A stretch of 64,000 nt of DNA from CALGYY01 sp963678485 (GTDB taxonomy: Bacteria; Bacteroidota; Bacteroidia; Bacteroidales; CAIWKO01). The stretch spans positions 2,480,001 through 2,544,000 of the forward strand of contig OY782882.1 of the NCBI GenBank assembly GCA_963678485.1, written 5' to 3'. The notes beneath the pieces are model-generated. The model did no database searches, was not told where the DNA came from, and saw nothing but the letters and a program-made list of their open reading frames with translations. Both the position numbers and the translations under genes were made by a program. Of this stretch, positions 1 to 8,903 are shown in pieces (the first letter of the stretch is position 1; each line of letters starts with the position of its first letter).

Positions 1-200
1 AAGTTTCCGCCCCTCCACAAGTCCCCATCGAATCCGTATAAACGGGTTATCTCCTCGGCGTTGGGAGTTACAGCCATTGTATCTGTGATATCACGAATGA
101 TTACCACCTCGGTACTTTCAGAAGACGTATTCAACCCGGTGCATGAAACTATTAGTGAGATTCCGGCAATTATCAGAAAAACATAAAGAATCGTTTTCAT
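1..200 (-). CDS. Lipoprotein, partial (N-terminal ~66 residues)
   Basis: The reading frame starts with ATG at 200 on the minus strand and runs off the window edge. The first ~20 residues form a hydrophobic signal peptide that ends in a lipobox (ISLIVSC), so the product is probably a lipid-anchored envelope protein. The visible mature part (TGLNTSSESTEVVIIRD...) matches no family I recognise. The stop codon of the neighbouring coiled-coil membrane gene overlaps this ATG (ATGA, 4 bp), which indicates translational coupling within one minus-strand operon. Function unknown. Confidence 0.7.
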   Translation of the reverse strand, partial: MKTILYVFLIIAGISLIVSCTGLNTSSESTEVVIIRDITDTMAVTPNAEEITRLYGFDGDLWRGGN

Positions 201-1279
201 AGGTGATCCTCCGTAGATGTTGATTTATAAAAATTGAAATCGTAGTTAATTTCCAATTCTGGTGTCGGTTCGGAAAAGCACTTCGGATCAACCTTGTCAG
301 TGCGCAACCTAAGATTAGTGTCTTTTAACTCAGCAATTGCTTCCCGATAAAGCATACGAATCTCCTCCAGCGTGTTTTTAGCATAATGGTCAAGCTGCAG
401 GGCGAGCATTGCTTTTTCATTAAGTTTGTCTTTGAGTTCTTCCATGTGTTGTTCTATTTTTTTTATTTCCGCATCTCTTTTATCGATTTCATCCTTGAGC
501 TTTTTATGAGCACGGAATTTTAGTAATTCCTCTTTTGTAGGAGAGTACCGATAATGAAGAAATGCAGCAACCAGAAAGATGAAAATGTTGACCAGCACAA
601 AGAATAGCGTCCCGATGGAAATCCCTTCTTTTCCTAATGCCATCGAACGGAAATAGCTCAAGCCAAGAAAGACCAGCGCAGCAAACAGAGTTGCAAGAAT
701 CAGGAATATTTTTCGCTTTAACGGGACTTGATACTTACGGTATTGTTGCGCCACCAGATGAGCATATTCCGATACTGCCATTGTGAATGGTATGGCGATA
801 AGTATAGACACAAGCAGATTCTCTCCGAAAAACTGAAAAGACAACGAAGTAAAAAAAGCTTCAGCGGCAAAAAACAAAAGAGTTTTCGCTCGCATCTCAC
901 GGACATTATTGTAAATGGCCGAGACATTCAATTTTTTCTGCTCTGTTTCATCATTTTGGTTTTTGTAACGGAGTTCATTGGTAAGTTCATGTCCCCTTTT
1001 TATTTGGGCGTCCACTTTCAGTCGTTCCGTATTTACTTCCGGAAAATGAATAGCGGACTGCAACTCTTTGCAAGCCGTGATGGCGAGTTTTTCAAATCGG
1101 GCTTTGACCCCTGCAACTATTGAGGCCAAAGTGACTCCTTGCGCGGGAGGATAATTCCGCTCGGCAAGACTGGCTCCCAAATTTTTCGCATAGTTCTTTA
1201 TTTCTGCAGATATCTCTGCGATTAATTTTTCAAGCTTCTCACTGTAGATGCTTGAAATTTCTTGCAATTTTGTGTTCAT
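197..1279 (-). CDS. Coiled-coil membrane protein, unknown function
   Basis: This 360-residue protein has three parts. Residues ~1-130 are charged and helical. A membrane block at ~133-245 contains three to four hydrophobic segments (around LLFFAAEAFFTSLSF, LLVSILIAIPFTMAV, IFLILATLFAALVFLGLSYF and TLFFVLVNIFIFLVAAFL). A lysine/glutamate-rich coiled coil follows (~250-320). No enzyme motif is visible. It is probably an inner-membrane protein with long cytoplasmic coiled coils on both sides. It lies downstream of two small charged-protein genes and is coupled to the lipoprotein gene at the window edge. I do not recognise the family; the context suggests mobile-element cargo. Confidence 0.75.
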   Translation of the reverse strand: MNTKLQEISSIYSEKLEKLIAEISAEIKNYAKNLGASLAERNYPPAQGVTLASIVAGVKARFEKLAITACKELQSAIHFPEVNTERLKVDAQIKRGHELTNELRYKNQNDETEQKKLNVSAIYNNVREMRAKTLLFFAAEAFFTSLSFQFFGENLLVSILIAIPFTMAVSEYAHLVAQQYRKYQVPLKRKIFLILATLFAALVFLGLSYFRSMALGKEGISIGTLFFVLVNIFIFLVAAFLHYRYSPTKEELLKFRAHKKLKDEIDKRDAEIKKIEQHMEELKDKLNEKAMLALQLDHYAKNTLEEIRMLYREAIAELKDTNLRLRTDKVDPKCFSEPTPELEINYDFNFYKSTSTEDHL

Positions 1280-1299
1280 AATTTTAAGGGATTAGATTA

Positions 1300-1701
1300 T
1301 TAAATAATTTGTTTAGATAATCCGTCCAGGACTTTGGTTCGACGGATGGTTTTTATCGTTGCTTTTCTCTCATGAATTCTATCGGCTTCTTCAATCATTG
1401 CCTGCATGAATTCCTGCAAGGACAGCTGCTTCGCGTACTCGATAAACCGCTCTTCGACTTCATTAAAATTAGAAGTGGGCGGCATCAATTCTTCACCCTG
1501 ACTGTTGGTTGAAATATAGATCGGCGAATCTTCGTCCGTGATTGAATCAGTATGGATTTCCCCAATAATCTCAGAGGAATTATCCGGCAAGACCCGGAAT
1601 ACACTCACGGTATTACTGGATGAATTTGGTGCGCTGAATTTTACTTGCATCTTTTCTGAATTTGATTTTTTAATTCCGTTAGTGTTAAATCTATCTTTCA
1701 A
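1300..1701 (-). CDS. Small hypothetical protein
   Basis: The frame encodes up to 133 residues. The first possible initiator at 1701 is TTG and overlaps the end of the upstream gene by 11 bp; the first ATG is at 1650 (MQVKFSAPN). The TTG form contains KKSNSEK, also present at the N-terminus of the unlinked 2593-2967 protein, which suggests the longer form or an ATT/TTG initiation. The C-terminus is helical and basic (RIHERKATIKTIRRTK). No domain recognised. It lies between two other minus-strand unknowns and is probably co-transcribed with them. Confidence 0.55.
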   Translation of the reverse strand: MKDRFNTNGIKKSNSEKMQVKFSAPNSSSNTVSVFRVLPDNSSEIIGEIHTDSITDEDSPIYISTNSQGEELMPPTSNFNEVEERFIEYAKQLSLQEFMQAMIEEADRIHERKATIKTIRRTKVLDGLSKQII

Positions 1702-2326
1702 TTTCCTCTTCCATGTCGTTCTCCTGCTCGCGGATCTGGCTTAACTCATCTTCTCTCTCAGATACTTCGTCCATTTTCAGCTCATTGTTCTTTTGGTCTT
1801 CAGATTCTTCAACTTCTTTCCCAGGTTCAATCTCTGCGGTGTAATCCTTTCCCTGAGGGTTTTCTTTGTATTGCACCGTATTTGCTTCATCCTTCACTTT
1901 ATCCTTTTGTTCCTCGCTTAATTTTTTTGCATGATTCGCGTTTGGAACCACCTTGGCAATACTTTGGCTCGATCTCTTCAGCCGGATATTTTTTATATCT
2001 TCCCTACGCTCATTTATTCGAGTAATCGCGGGCACTCGATACCTGATGTTTTGTTTTTGTGCCAACATGGTATTTTCAGCAAGGTTTTTCCCATGCTCCT
2101 TAAATTGATTCTTTAAGTCGTGCAAATCGTGATTGTCTACAAAAATTTGATTCCCTACAGAATCAACTGCGATGTACTTCGAATTTTTTGTTTGTGGATC
2201 GTAGTGGCGGAAGATACGCCCTACGATAATTCTCTTGTGATTTATTATTTCAATCACAGTGATGAAGTGTTGTCCGGGATTGTAGGAGCTATACTCCACA
2301 AATACCGTCTTTTCTTTTGTATTCAT
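1691..2326 (-). CDS. Charged hypothetical protein
   Basis: This 211-residue protein has a globular-looking N-terminal ~70 residues rich in beta-forming sequence (VFVEYSSYNPGQHFITVIE, RIIVGRIFRHYD). Residues ~130-211 are very acidic and low in complexity (KVEESEDQKNNELKMDE) and probably disordered. It starts at an ATG at 2326 and heads the minus-strand run to the window edge. No catalytic motif or family is recognised. An acidic disordered tail fits a partner-binding protein but does not show it. Confidence 0.6.
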   Translation of the reverse strand: MNTKEKTVFVEYSSYNPGQHFITVIEIINHKRIIVGRIFRHYDPQTKNSKYIAVDSVGNQIFVDNHDLHDLKNQFKEHGKNLAENTMLAQKQNIRYRVPAITRINERREDIKNIRLKRSSQSIAKVVPNANHAKKLSEEQKDKVKDEANTVQYKENPQGKDYTAEIEPGKEVEESEDQKNNELKMDEVSEREDELSQIREQENDMEEEIER

Positions 2327-2592
2327 GATTACTTTATTTTTATGTTCTTACTCATTTTCGCAGTCCACATCATAGCGTCCTGTATTAAAATTGCAACAGT
2401 GCATTAACAAGTCTCTCCTGTTGCTGACACAAAGGAAAGCATGTGGTCAGCCCCGAAGAAGGCATGCTCGCATGCGCCGTCACTTTTTCCAGCAAAGGCT
2501 ACCAGATGTAATTCAGGCTTCTTGACATTTTCATTGGTGGAGCTATGCTTCGAGTGAATGTGTTCCAGAATTATTAATCAAAAGAGTATTGT

Positions 2593-2967
2593 ATGAAAAA
2601 GAGTAACTCAGAGAAAAAGAAAGAAGCTGATTCCTCATCGGCTCCAGGGAATAGCTTTAACAAGGCCAGCACCTGTTCAACTGACAGAGCATTGTTCAGA
2701 GCGTTAGCATTGTCCCCTTTTACAGATATTCCAACCGGGGCCGATTATTTTGTCGGAGAAGTAAAATTCACAAATGAAACTGTGGTGAAAATATGGGTTT
2801 GTCCTATGCCAGCTCTGTTTTGGAAATTTGAAATATCTTCTACTGAAACCAATAAAACCACAATGGTCTCAACAGGTTCCGGCGCATTAGAAAATTTCTG
2901 GCAAGCAATCAGGTTGATTGCAGAGGGCATGTTGGTTGTTGACAGCGTTCAACAAACAGATCTGTAG
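2593..2967 (+). CDS. Small hypothetical protein (V-x-[IV]-W-x-x-P-x-P family)
   Basis: This 124-residue protein has a polar, serine/lysine-rich N-terminus (MKKSNSEKKKEADSSS) and then a compact domain with VKIWVCPMPALFWKFEIS. The same spacing of V, W, P, P, F, K and I occurs in the protein at 32398-32649, so I treat them as one small family. The C-terminal helix is ENFWQAIRLIAEGM. The gene stands alone on the plus strand and is followed by a clear intrinsic terminator at 3058-3090. Function unknown. Confidence 0.6.
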   Translation: MKKSNSEKKKEADSSSAPGNSFNKASTCSTDRALFRALALSPFTDIPTGADYFVGEVKFTNETVVKIWVCPMPALFWKFEISSTETNKTTMVSTGSGALENFWQAIRLIAEGMLVVDSVQQTDL

Positions 2968-3057
2968 TATGCAATGCACTTGCATTATTTTGTTTTTCTG
3001 TAAAAATGTTATTTACGGGGAATAGTTATTCTTTTTTGAATACTATTTCATTTAATC

Positions 3058-3090
3058 CCACTGGAGTGAAATATCTCCGGTGGTTTTTTT
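3058..3090 (+). terminator. Intrinsic terminator
   Basis: A 9-bp stem (CCACTGGAG / CTCCGGTGG, one G-T pair) with an 8-nt loop is followed by seven T. It lies ~90 bp after the 2593-2967 gene. Confidence 0.75.
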
Positions 3091-3208
3091 AATTTTATGA
3101 CTACACCAGACATTTTTTTATCCTAAATAGCTATTTGATTTTGAATTAATTATTACTTTTATCATAATATAACATTAATTCACATATTAACTCATTAATT
3201 ATTACAAC

Positions 3209-4078
3209 ATGAAAAAAATTTGGTTCTTTATCGTTTTAATGGGTCTCTTTTTAGCATCCCATTCGCAAACTCCCATCAAACCCTCTGTGGTAAAAATTAA
3301 TTATAAATCATCTACAACAAGGCTATTTAAACAGATTGCATATACTGTATGTTTTGATACAGTTCTGAATGTTCCAATTTATGTTTCTCATGCCATATCT
3401 AAAAAGATTATTGAAGCAGGAGATATTAGTAGAGATAGGCCAAAAAGTCCTTCCTATCCAATGAATCCACAGTACAATCGATTAAAAAATGATGCGTTTG
3501 AAGGATCGGGTTATGATCACGGTCATTTAGCACCCTGTCGAGATTTTAAATGGAATGAGGATGCTTGGTATGAATCTTTCTACATGACCAATATGTCACC
3601 ACAAAATGCATGTTGCAACCAGCGAGGATGGTGCTATCTAGAAAGCCTATGCCGGTATTGGGCTAAATCTTCAAATAATGAAACAATATATATTGTTTCA
3701 GGCATTATCCCGGGAAATTATATTGATTCACTATGTATTTCGTCTAAAATGAAGGTTTTTGTTCCTGCTTGCTATTATAAAGTTGTATTATCTTATAATT
3801 CAAAAACAAAAAGTGCGAAAGGTATTGGGTTTATTATTTCAAATTCAGATGTCAATAATGATTTAGCGGTCAACTCTCAATGCACTATTGATGAGGTTGA
3901 ATCTGTGACCGATCTCGATTTTTTTAGCTTCCTTCCCGATAAAATTGAAAAAACTGTTGAATCTCAAATTGGGTTTAATGACTTCAATTGTAAATCAGAA
4001 TGCCCTGATAAATCATGTTCTACAATCTATGAAAAGAGAACGCAACCTGAAAACAGAGCAAAATTGCTATGTAAGTAA
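3209..4078 (+). CDS. Exported DNA/RNA non-specific endonuclease (NUC family)
   Basis: This 289-residue protein belongs to the beta-beta-alpha-metal nucleases related to Serratia nuclease and NucA. A signal peptide (KIWFFIVLMGLFLASHSQ) precedes the nuclease domain. The family core is visible: YDHGHLAP at about residues 104-111, where family members usually have DRGH, and then FYMTNMSPQN, whose Asn is a metal ligand in the family. Many cysteines (CCNQRGWC, CSTIYEK) suggest disulfides in a secreted enzyme. It probably degrades extracellular nucleic acid for nutrition or competition. The Arg-to-His change in the DRGH motif deserves a check but retains the general-base His. It appears monocistronic. 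Confidence 0.85.
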   Translation: MKKIWFFIVLMGLFLASHSQTPIKPSVVKINYKSSTTRLFKQIAYTVCFDTVLNVPIYVSHAISKKIIEAGDISRDRPKSPSYPMNPQYNRLKNDAFEGSGYDHGHLAPCRDFKWNEDAWYESFYMTNMSPQNACCNQRGWCYLESLCRYWAKSSNNETIYIVSGIIPGNYIDSLCISSKMKVFVPACYYKVVLSYNSKTKSAKGIGFIISNSDVNNDLAVNSQCTIDEVESVTDLDFFSFLPDKIEKTVESQIGFNDFNCKSECPDKSCSTIYEKRTQPENRAKLLCK

Positions 4079-4219
4079 ATATTAATGTAATACGAAAACT
4101 CTAAAGACTCTTTTTTATTTTATTTTTTCATTTTTGGTTCAGATGAATGCTTGACGGTTTTCTATGTGGAGTTATAATCCTGCATAGAATTGTTATTTAT
4201 CAATTAAAACCATTGTACA

Positions 4220-5560
4220 ATGAGAAAATTAGTAAAAAAAGTCGCTGTCGCTGCGAAAAAATCAAAAGGGACAGTACTAAAGAAAAAGCCGGGTGTAGCT
4301 GGTAAGCATACTCAAAAACCAACCAAGAAATTCACTTACCCCCCATGGACGACTACTAACAACCTAAGCGAAGGTGATCACAAGGCATTGAAAAGATTTT
4401 ATGAATTGTTTAATTCAGGAAAAATCATTCAAGCTTTCACCTTCGCATCAGATTTTGAGACAAATGTCAGGGAGGCCATTCCCCTTGAAATTTGGAAACA
4501 ATGCGGTGGTAGTTTAACGCCAGAAGGAGAAAAGGAATTGAAGAAGAGCGAAAAGAATTCAGGAGAGGTAACTTCTCCAACTCATGATGATTCGGAAGAA
4601 CCTCCCGAAAACGTTGAGTTGAAATTCAATTCGGACACAGAATTGGAGCAGGTGGTACTTACAAACAGCAAATCCTTTTTTGGAGAAAAAGCTTTGCTTT
4701 TCTCTGACACAAGGGAGGAAAAGGATGAGCGTGTGCCTGATAAGTTTCTGTTGGACTTATCAAACCCGGAATCCCCTAGAATTTTTCTGCTTGAGGCGAT
4801 TCTTCATGACCAGAACTTCGGAAAATGCTTTGTCAGGATCACTCATTTTTTCGCCTTGCTGCGAAACAGAAACCATCATGACGAACTGGTTCGCGGTCTT
4901 TGTGATGTTATCAATTCGAACAAGGAACAGAAAAAAGAACTGCAAAAACGAATCTCAAAAGAAGTCGAGATTTCGGAATTCATTTCTTCCTTGATAAAAA
5001 GCAGACCACTGGTTCTTTTAATGACCAATGGGGAAAAGAAGGATCTTGCTTTGTTTACCGAAACCTATACTGAGACCTGGGGCAAGATGTTTAAAATGCT
5101 TATCGTGAGAAAGTATTCTTGCAATGAACAAATCGATTACCAAATGAATCCGGCTTTCGCTGATTTGCGCAAAGGTTCTGCCAATAAGCCTGAGATTGTA
5201 AGAAGTACAGAAGAAGATCATTTGAATGCCGCTTCTGAAATCTCCGCAAATATTTACAAAGAGATAAAAGTGGCTTTACTCAGCACAGACAGTACCGTGG
5301 AATTCAACGTAAAGAAGTTTTATATTTCGTTGCGAAAAGGAAAGAACCTTGCATTCTTTCTTTTACGCAAGAAAATTTCTCTTGTTGTGCTTAATCCAGA
5401 AGAGGATACCAGAAAGCAAATCAAACATCACGAGATTAAATCTTTGCCAGCTTCTGTTCAGAAGTTTTGGAATGGTCCGAGTTGTACAATTGTGATCGAG
5501 AGTTTTGGAAATCTTGCTGAAGTGATTAATTTGTTGAAGAAGATGATTGCGAAAGTGTGA
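4220..5560 (+). CDS. PD-(D/E)XK-like protein with DUF5655-like C-terminus
   Basis: This 446-residue protein starts with a highly basic tail of ~40 residues (KKVAVAAKKSKGTVLKKK), likely for nucleic-acid binding. The middle (~140-200) resembles the N-terminal nuclease-like fold of COG3586-type proteins: LEQVVLTNSKSFFG, then PDKFLLDL and RIFLLEAILHD in the place of the usual D...ExK. The Lys appears lost, so it may be catalytically dead. Residues ~365-446 (FYISLRKGKNLAFFLLRKKISLV ... FGNLAEVINLLKKM) match a DUF5655-type domain in outline. The fold assignment is my inference. It is followed by an intrinsic terminator. Confidence 0.6.
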   Translation: MRKLVKKVAVAAKKSKGTVLKKKPGVAGKHTQKPTKKFTYPPWTTTNNLSEGDHKALKRFYELFNSGKIIQAFTFASDFETNVREAIPLEIWKQCGGSLTPEGEKELKKSEKNSGEVTSPTHDDSEEPPENVELKFNSDTELEQVVLTNSKSFFGEKALLFSDTREEKDERVPDKFLLDLSNPESPRIFLLEAILHDQNFGKCFVRITHFFALLRNRNHHDELVRGLCDVINSNKEQKKELQKRISKEVEISEFISSLIKSRPLVLLMTNGEKKDLALFTETYTETWGKMFKMLIVRKYSCNEQIDYQMNPAFADLRKGSANKPEIVRSTEEDHLNAASEISANIYKEIKVALLSTDSTVEFNVKKFYISLRKGKNLAFFLLRKKISLVVLNPEEDTRKQIKHHEIKSLPASVQKFWNGPSCTIVIESFGNLAEVINLLKKMIAKV

Positions 5561-5600
5561 CGAGTCCTGAAATTGTTAATGACGAGCAATTAAATATTTA

Positions 5601-5629
5601 ATGCCATCTTAAAAAGAGATGGCATTTTT
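5601..5629 (+). terminator. Intrinsic terminator
   Basis: A perfect 9-bp stem (ATGCCATCT / AGATGGCAT) with a 7-nt A-rich loop is followed by T5. It sits 41 bp after the stop of the preceding gene. Confidence 0.85.
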
Positions 5630-6133
5630 AATAACTTTTTTGTATTTTTGTTCTCATCATATAAACAAACTTGTAATTGATTGACAATATGGTTATAACA
5701 TTATAAAATAGCATTAATAAAAACTTGTTAGTCAGTACCTTGTATCTCAGATAATCGGTTTTTTTATTCAGACCCATACCATTGAATTTGCCTTTCACTG
5801 GTAGATGATGGCCTATAATTTTATCAATTGTGTTAAACGCGAGCTCAAGGTCTGAAATTTAATACGCATATTATCAATCATTTATTGTAATTGCATTGCA
5901 ATTTGTGTCTATTTGAGGAGTTCGAGATGAATAAAGGATCTTATTTTGGCAGCATCAGGCAATGAGTGCGATTATACAGACTGTTTTAATAAAGAATTAT
6001 ATCCACGTGGTAAAAAACAATTGCATTGAATAATCTGGGATAAATGTTAGTGGCAATGCAAGACACACCAGCGCGTAAACATGAAAATATACAATTAATA
6101 TAGATAATAAATTAATTAAAAAAGGAGGGACTT
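5630..6133. other. Intergenic region, no gene seen
   Basis: About 500 bp of AT-rich DNA carries no open frame that I can support on either strand. The only clear element is the Shine-Dalgarno sequence at its right end (6123-6128). Confidence 0.5.
6123..6128 (+). promoter_or_regulatory. Strong Shine-Dalgarno (AGGAGG)
   Basis: AGGAGG lies 5 bp before the ATG at 6134. Bacteroidota genes rarely carry a full consensus SD, so this both fixes the start and hints at a different origin for the gene. Confidence 0.7.
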
Positions 6134-6532
6134 ATGAACAAGATAACAAAAATCAATCCAACAACAATGAAACAACCTACAAAAGCATATTCTAATGGAA
6201 TATTTGTGCCAAGAGGTGCCGATTTTCTTTTTGTAACTGGTCAGGTTGCTCAAGATTCTGAAGGTAAAGTTGTTGCACCATACAATATGGAAGGACAGGC
6301 AAGATTTATTTTCGGACAGATTGAAAAGATTTTAACTGCTGCAGGTATGACATTTGACGATGTTGTGAAAGCTACAATATTTGTAGTTGATATGACGAAA
6401 TCATCGTGCATATCTTCAATACGAGACGAATTCTTTAAAAATTCAAAGCCAGCAAGTTCCATGATTGGTGTAACAGGATTGGTTAAGCCTGATTGTGTTG
6501 TTGAAATTGAAGTAATTGCAGCGAAGCAGTAA
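6134..6532 (+). CDS. RidA/YjgF/UK114-family protein lacking the catalytic arginine
   Basis: This 132-residue protein has the normal length and layout of the RidA family: YSNGIFVPRGADFLFVTGQV near the N-terminus, a middle helix (ARFIFGQIEKILTAAGM) and a C-terminal VEIEVIAAK. Classical RidA deaminates reactive enamine/imine intermediates using an arginine in a PARSCVEV-type motif. Here the motif reads PASSMIGV, so Ser replaces Arg. By family knowledge this makes it an Rid-like subfamily without demonstrated imine deaminase activity. A perfect AGGAGG precedes the start. The gene stands alone between two gene-poor stretches. Confidence 0.85.
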   Translation: MNKITKINPTTMKQPTKAYSNGIFVPRGADFLFVTGQVAQDSEGKVVAPYNMEGQARFIFGQIEKILTAAGMTFDDVVKATIFVVDMTKSSCISSIRDEFFKNSKPASSMIGVTGLVKPDCVVEIEVIAAKQ

Positions 6533-7115
6533 CAAAACTCATTTGGTATGGGATCGTGGCGTATTATTGGTATAAAGAGCTCTGTAATGAGAAAAGAATT
6601 TAAAATCACATGTTTCTGAAGATCAAAGGCAAATAGCATTTAGTGGTTTTTTGATTTTTACAATAATGAATTCCCTTTCTCCTGATTCAGGATGCTTTAA
6701 ATATTTTGATTGAAGTGTGAAAGGATTTTAGATGAAACTCATATAGCCTTGTCACTTGATAGAAATTATTCCAAAACGAAAAACTTGAATTGGCAAATTA
6801 AAGAAGTAGAATTGATTGGGCTGGATGGCTGGCTTACGTCGCATTGGGGAATATTCATTTAATAGAAATGATTGGTGGAATTGATTGATGTGCAATAGAA
6901 GATTTTCCAACCAATGAAATTGACTAAACATTGGTTAAACGTCTTTGCATTGTAGTGGGTAAAAAGCATATTGCGTTGATGGCAGACTTTGGATATAGAA
7001 ATGGTGAGACACATCGAAATAACGGTATACGACTACTGAAGTAACTGTAAATACATAAAATAAGCCAAAATAAATTGGCCAATGATGAAGAAGCATTAAC
7101 AAAAATTTATTTGAT
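6533..7115. other. Intergenic region, no gene seen
   Basis: Nearly 600 bp contain only short frames interrupted by stops on both strands. I see no strong hairpin, repeat or RNA gene. It may be decayed coding DNA, but no protein remnant is recognisable. Confidence 0.45.
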
Positions 7116-7691
7116 ATGGCTATATTAGACAACTCCGAGGTTGTGATTGCATTTTTCGCATTAGTGGTTTCATGTGTTTCAATTTTTTTGACACTTATAT
7201 CACTCAAAGTGCAAAGGCAACACAATTTAAAATCAATAAGACCAATTGGACGATTAACCGCTGGTGATTATGAAGACGACATTTACATTAGTATTGTAAA
7301 CGAAGGTATTGGACCGTTAATTATAAAAGAACTTAAAGTTAAAAGTGATAGAATTTCGGCATTTAGTCTGATTGACATTGTTCCAGACCATATAAATAGC
7401 GTAGTAATTTGGACAGATTTTGCAGCTAATTTTGTTGGTCGTGCGATAATGTCAGGAGATAGATTATATTTATTGCGGAAGACATTTGATGATACAGATA
7501 AACTAAAAGAAGAGAATGAAAAAACAAGAGAGATATTGAGAAAGTTTTTTCAGCATCTGACATTGGAATTAACATACGTAGATATATATAATGCGCAATA
7601 TAAGGTGGAACGGAAATTTGATTGGTTTGGAAGGCATTTTGAACCGAAAGTACCTCATAAGCAAGCGCGAAAATCTGCCCAGACGATTTAA
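7116..7691 (+). CDS. N-terminally membrane-anchored hypothetical protein
   Basis: This 191-residue protein has one N-terminal transmembrane helix (VVIAFFALVVSCVSIFLTLISL, residues ~9-30). A cytoplasmic beta-rich domain follows that begins RPIGRLTAGDYEDDIYISIVNEGIGPLIIKEL, and then a charged helix near the C-terminus. It resembles the many uncharacterised bacterial proteins made of one helix plus an immunoglobulin-like domain; these lack a known function. It precedes the class II aldolase gene by 48 bp in the same direction. Confidence 0.65.
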   Translation: MAILDNSEVVIAFFALVVSCVSIFLTLISLKVQRQHNLKSIRPIGRLTAGDYEDDIYISIVNEGIGPLIIKELKVKSDRISAFSLIDIVPDHINSVVIWTDFAANFVGRAIMSGDRLYLLRKTFDDTDKLKEENEKTREILRKFFQHLTLELTYVDIYNAQYKVERKFDWFGRHFEPKVPHKQARKSAQTI

Positions 7692-7739
7692 TAGTCAATT
7701 AGTAAGTATTTAGGCACGTCAAAACAGGAAAGGTTATAC

Positions 7740-8357
7740 ATGGATCAAAAAATTTTATTAAAAAAAGACATAGTCGAATATATGAAGCGATTATGTAAGA
7801 ATGGTTTGACTACCGTCTTAGGGGGAAATATTAGTTGTCGATTGAATGGTGGAATGCTATTAACACCTTCTAGTATTGACAAACACCATCTAAAGGATTC
7901 AGATATAATAGAAATGGATTTTGACGGCAATAAAATTGAAGGTATACATGAACCAAGCATGGAGCATAGAATACACTCAAGTGTTTACAAAGCTCGTTTA
8001 GATGTGGGCGCTATAATTCATTCGCATTCTTTCTATTCTCTTCTTTTTGCCATCATAGATAAAGAGATAAATGTCAAATTAACTGCCGAAAGTGCAAAAA
8101 ATATTGGAGTTGTTGGTATTGCTAACTATGCATCAATGGGGACAGAGCAATTAGCCGATTCTGTATCTCAAAAAATAAATAATCATAATGTGGTTCTATT
8201 GAAAAATCATGGTGTAGTGACAGTAGGCAAGGATTTATTGGAGGCATTTTATAGATTAGAAATTGTAGAGCAAACAGCAAAACTAACATTTTATTCGTTT
8301 AATTTTCCTTTTAATATTATCTCCAATGAAGATATCGTAAAATATCTGAATGATTAA
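7740..8357 (+). CDS. Class II aldolase/adducin family protein
   Basis: This 205-residue protein has the full class II (zinc) aldolase core, related to L-fuculose/L-ribulose-phosphate aldolases and epimerases. Visible elements are GGNISCR near residue 29 (phosphate-binding region), TPSSID, a catalytic Glu in PSMEHRIHSSVY, the zinc ligands in IIHSHSF (two His) and the third His in LLKNHGVVTVG. It probably cleaves or epimerises a sugar phosphate; the substrate cannot be told. No sugar kinase or isomerase lies nearby, so it is not part of a visible pathway. It overlaps the next small gene by 8 bp. Confidence 0.85.
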   Translation: MDQKILLKKDIVEYMKRLCKNGLTTVLGGNISCRLNGGMLLTPSSIDKHHLKDSDIIEMDFDGNKIEGIHEPSMEHRIHSSVYKARLDVGAIIHSHSFYSLLFAIIDKEINVKLTAESAKNIGVVGIANYASMGTEQLADSVSQKINNHNVVLLKNHGVVTVGKDLLEAFYRLEIVEQTAKLTFYSFNFPFNIISNEDIVKYLND

Positions 8358-8574
8358 TGCACAGCCACTAAATCGAGTTGTCTGCCCCACCAATGAAGAT
8401 TTATATAATGCAATTTGGAAATTCTTTGAATTCGTTTCAAAGTATATTCATGAAAAAGATAAAATCGGAAATTTAATCCCATTACCTGTTACGACAAAGG
8501 AAGATGATAATTTTGCTTATACTTTGGTTCTAGAACTTTTAAAATTAATTGATGAAAAATTAAATACTGATTGA
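8350..8574 (+). CDS. Small hypothetical protein
   Basis: This 74-residue protein begins with ATG inside the last codons of the aldolase gene, suggesting coupled translation. It is helical (NAIWKFFEFVSKYIHEKDK, LVLELLKLIDEKL). No family recognised. Confidence 0.5.
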   Translation: MINAQPLNRVVCPTNEDLYNAIWKFFEFVSKYIHEKDKIGNLIPLPVTTKEDDNFAYTLVLELLKLIDEKLNTD

Positions 8575-8655
8575 CATTAAACAAAAAAATAAAGGTTTTT
8601 CTACTTCTGTACGTTAATTACATTCACTCCATTTTTTTAATTAAACTTCATTACA

Positions 8656-8892
8656 ATGACTTACCAAGAAAAATTTGAACTCCTCCGAGATGAGTTTGTT
8701 AAAACAAGTGATCTATATATCAAAGCAGACAAGGAGCTATCCTCGATTAATGGTTTTTTTGATATTTCTTTAATAGAAAACTTTACAACTGCAAAAAGAG
8801 ATTTTGAAATTGCGGGAAATAACTATCATAATTTTCTTGTAATTGCAAAGAACAATAATGCAAGGCCGACTGATGAATTAATTTCTATATAA
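8656..8892 (+). CDS. Small helical hypothetical protein
   Basis: This 78-residue, mostly helical acidic protein (YQEKFELLRDEFVKTSDLYIKADKEL) lies 11 bp before the GIY-YIG-like gene, so the two are probably co-transcribed. A toxin-antitoxin-like arrangement is possible, but nothing in the sequence proves it. Confidence 0.5.
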   Translation: MTYQEKFELLRDEFVKTSDLYIKADKELSSINGFFDISLIENFTTAKRDFEIAGNNYHNFLVIAKNNNARPTDELISI

Positions 8893-8903
8893 ACTGCCAC
8901 AAT

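Noticed and set aside
728..1123. Plus-strand 131-codon frame
   Set aside because: It lies wholly opposite the 197-1279 membrane/coiled-coil gene and reads as a shadow.
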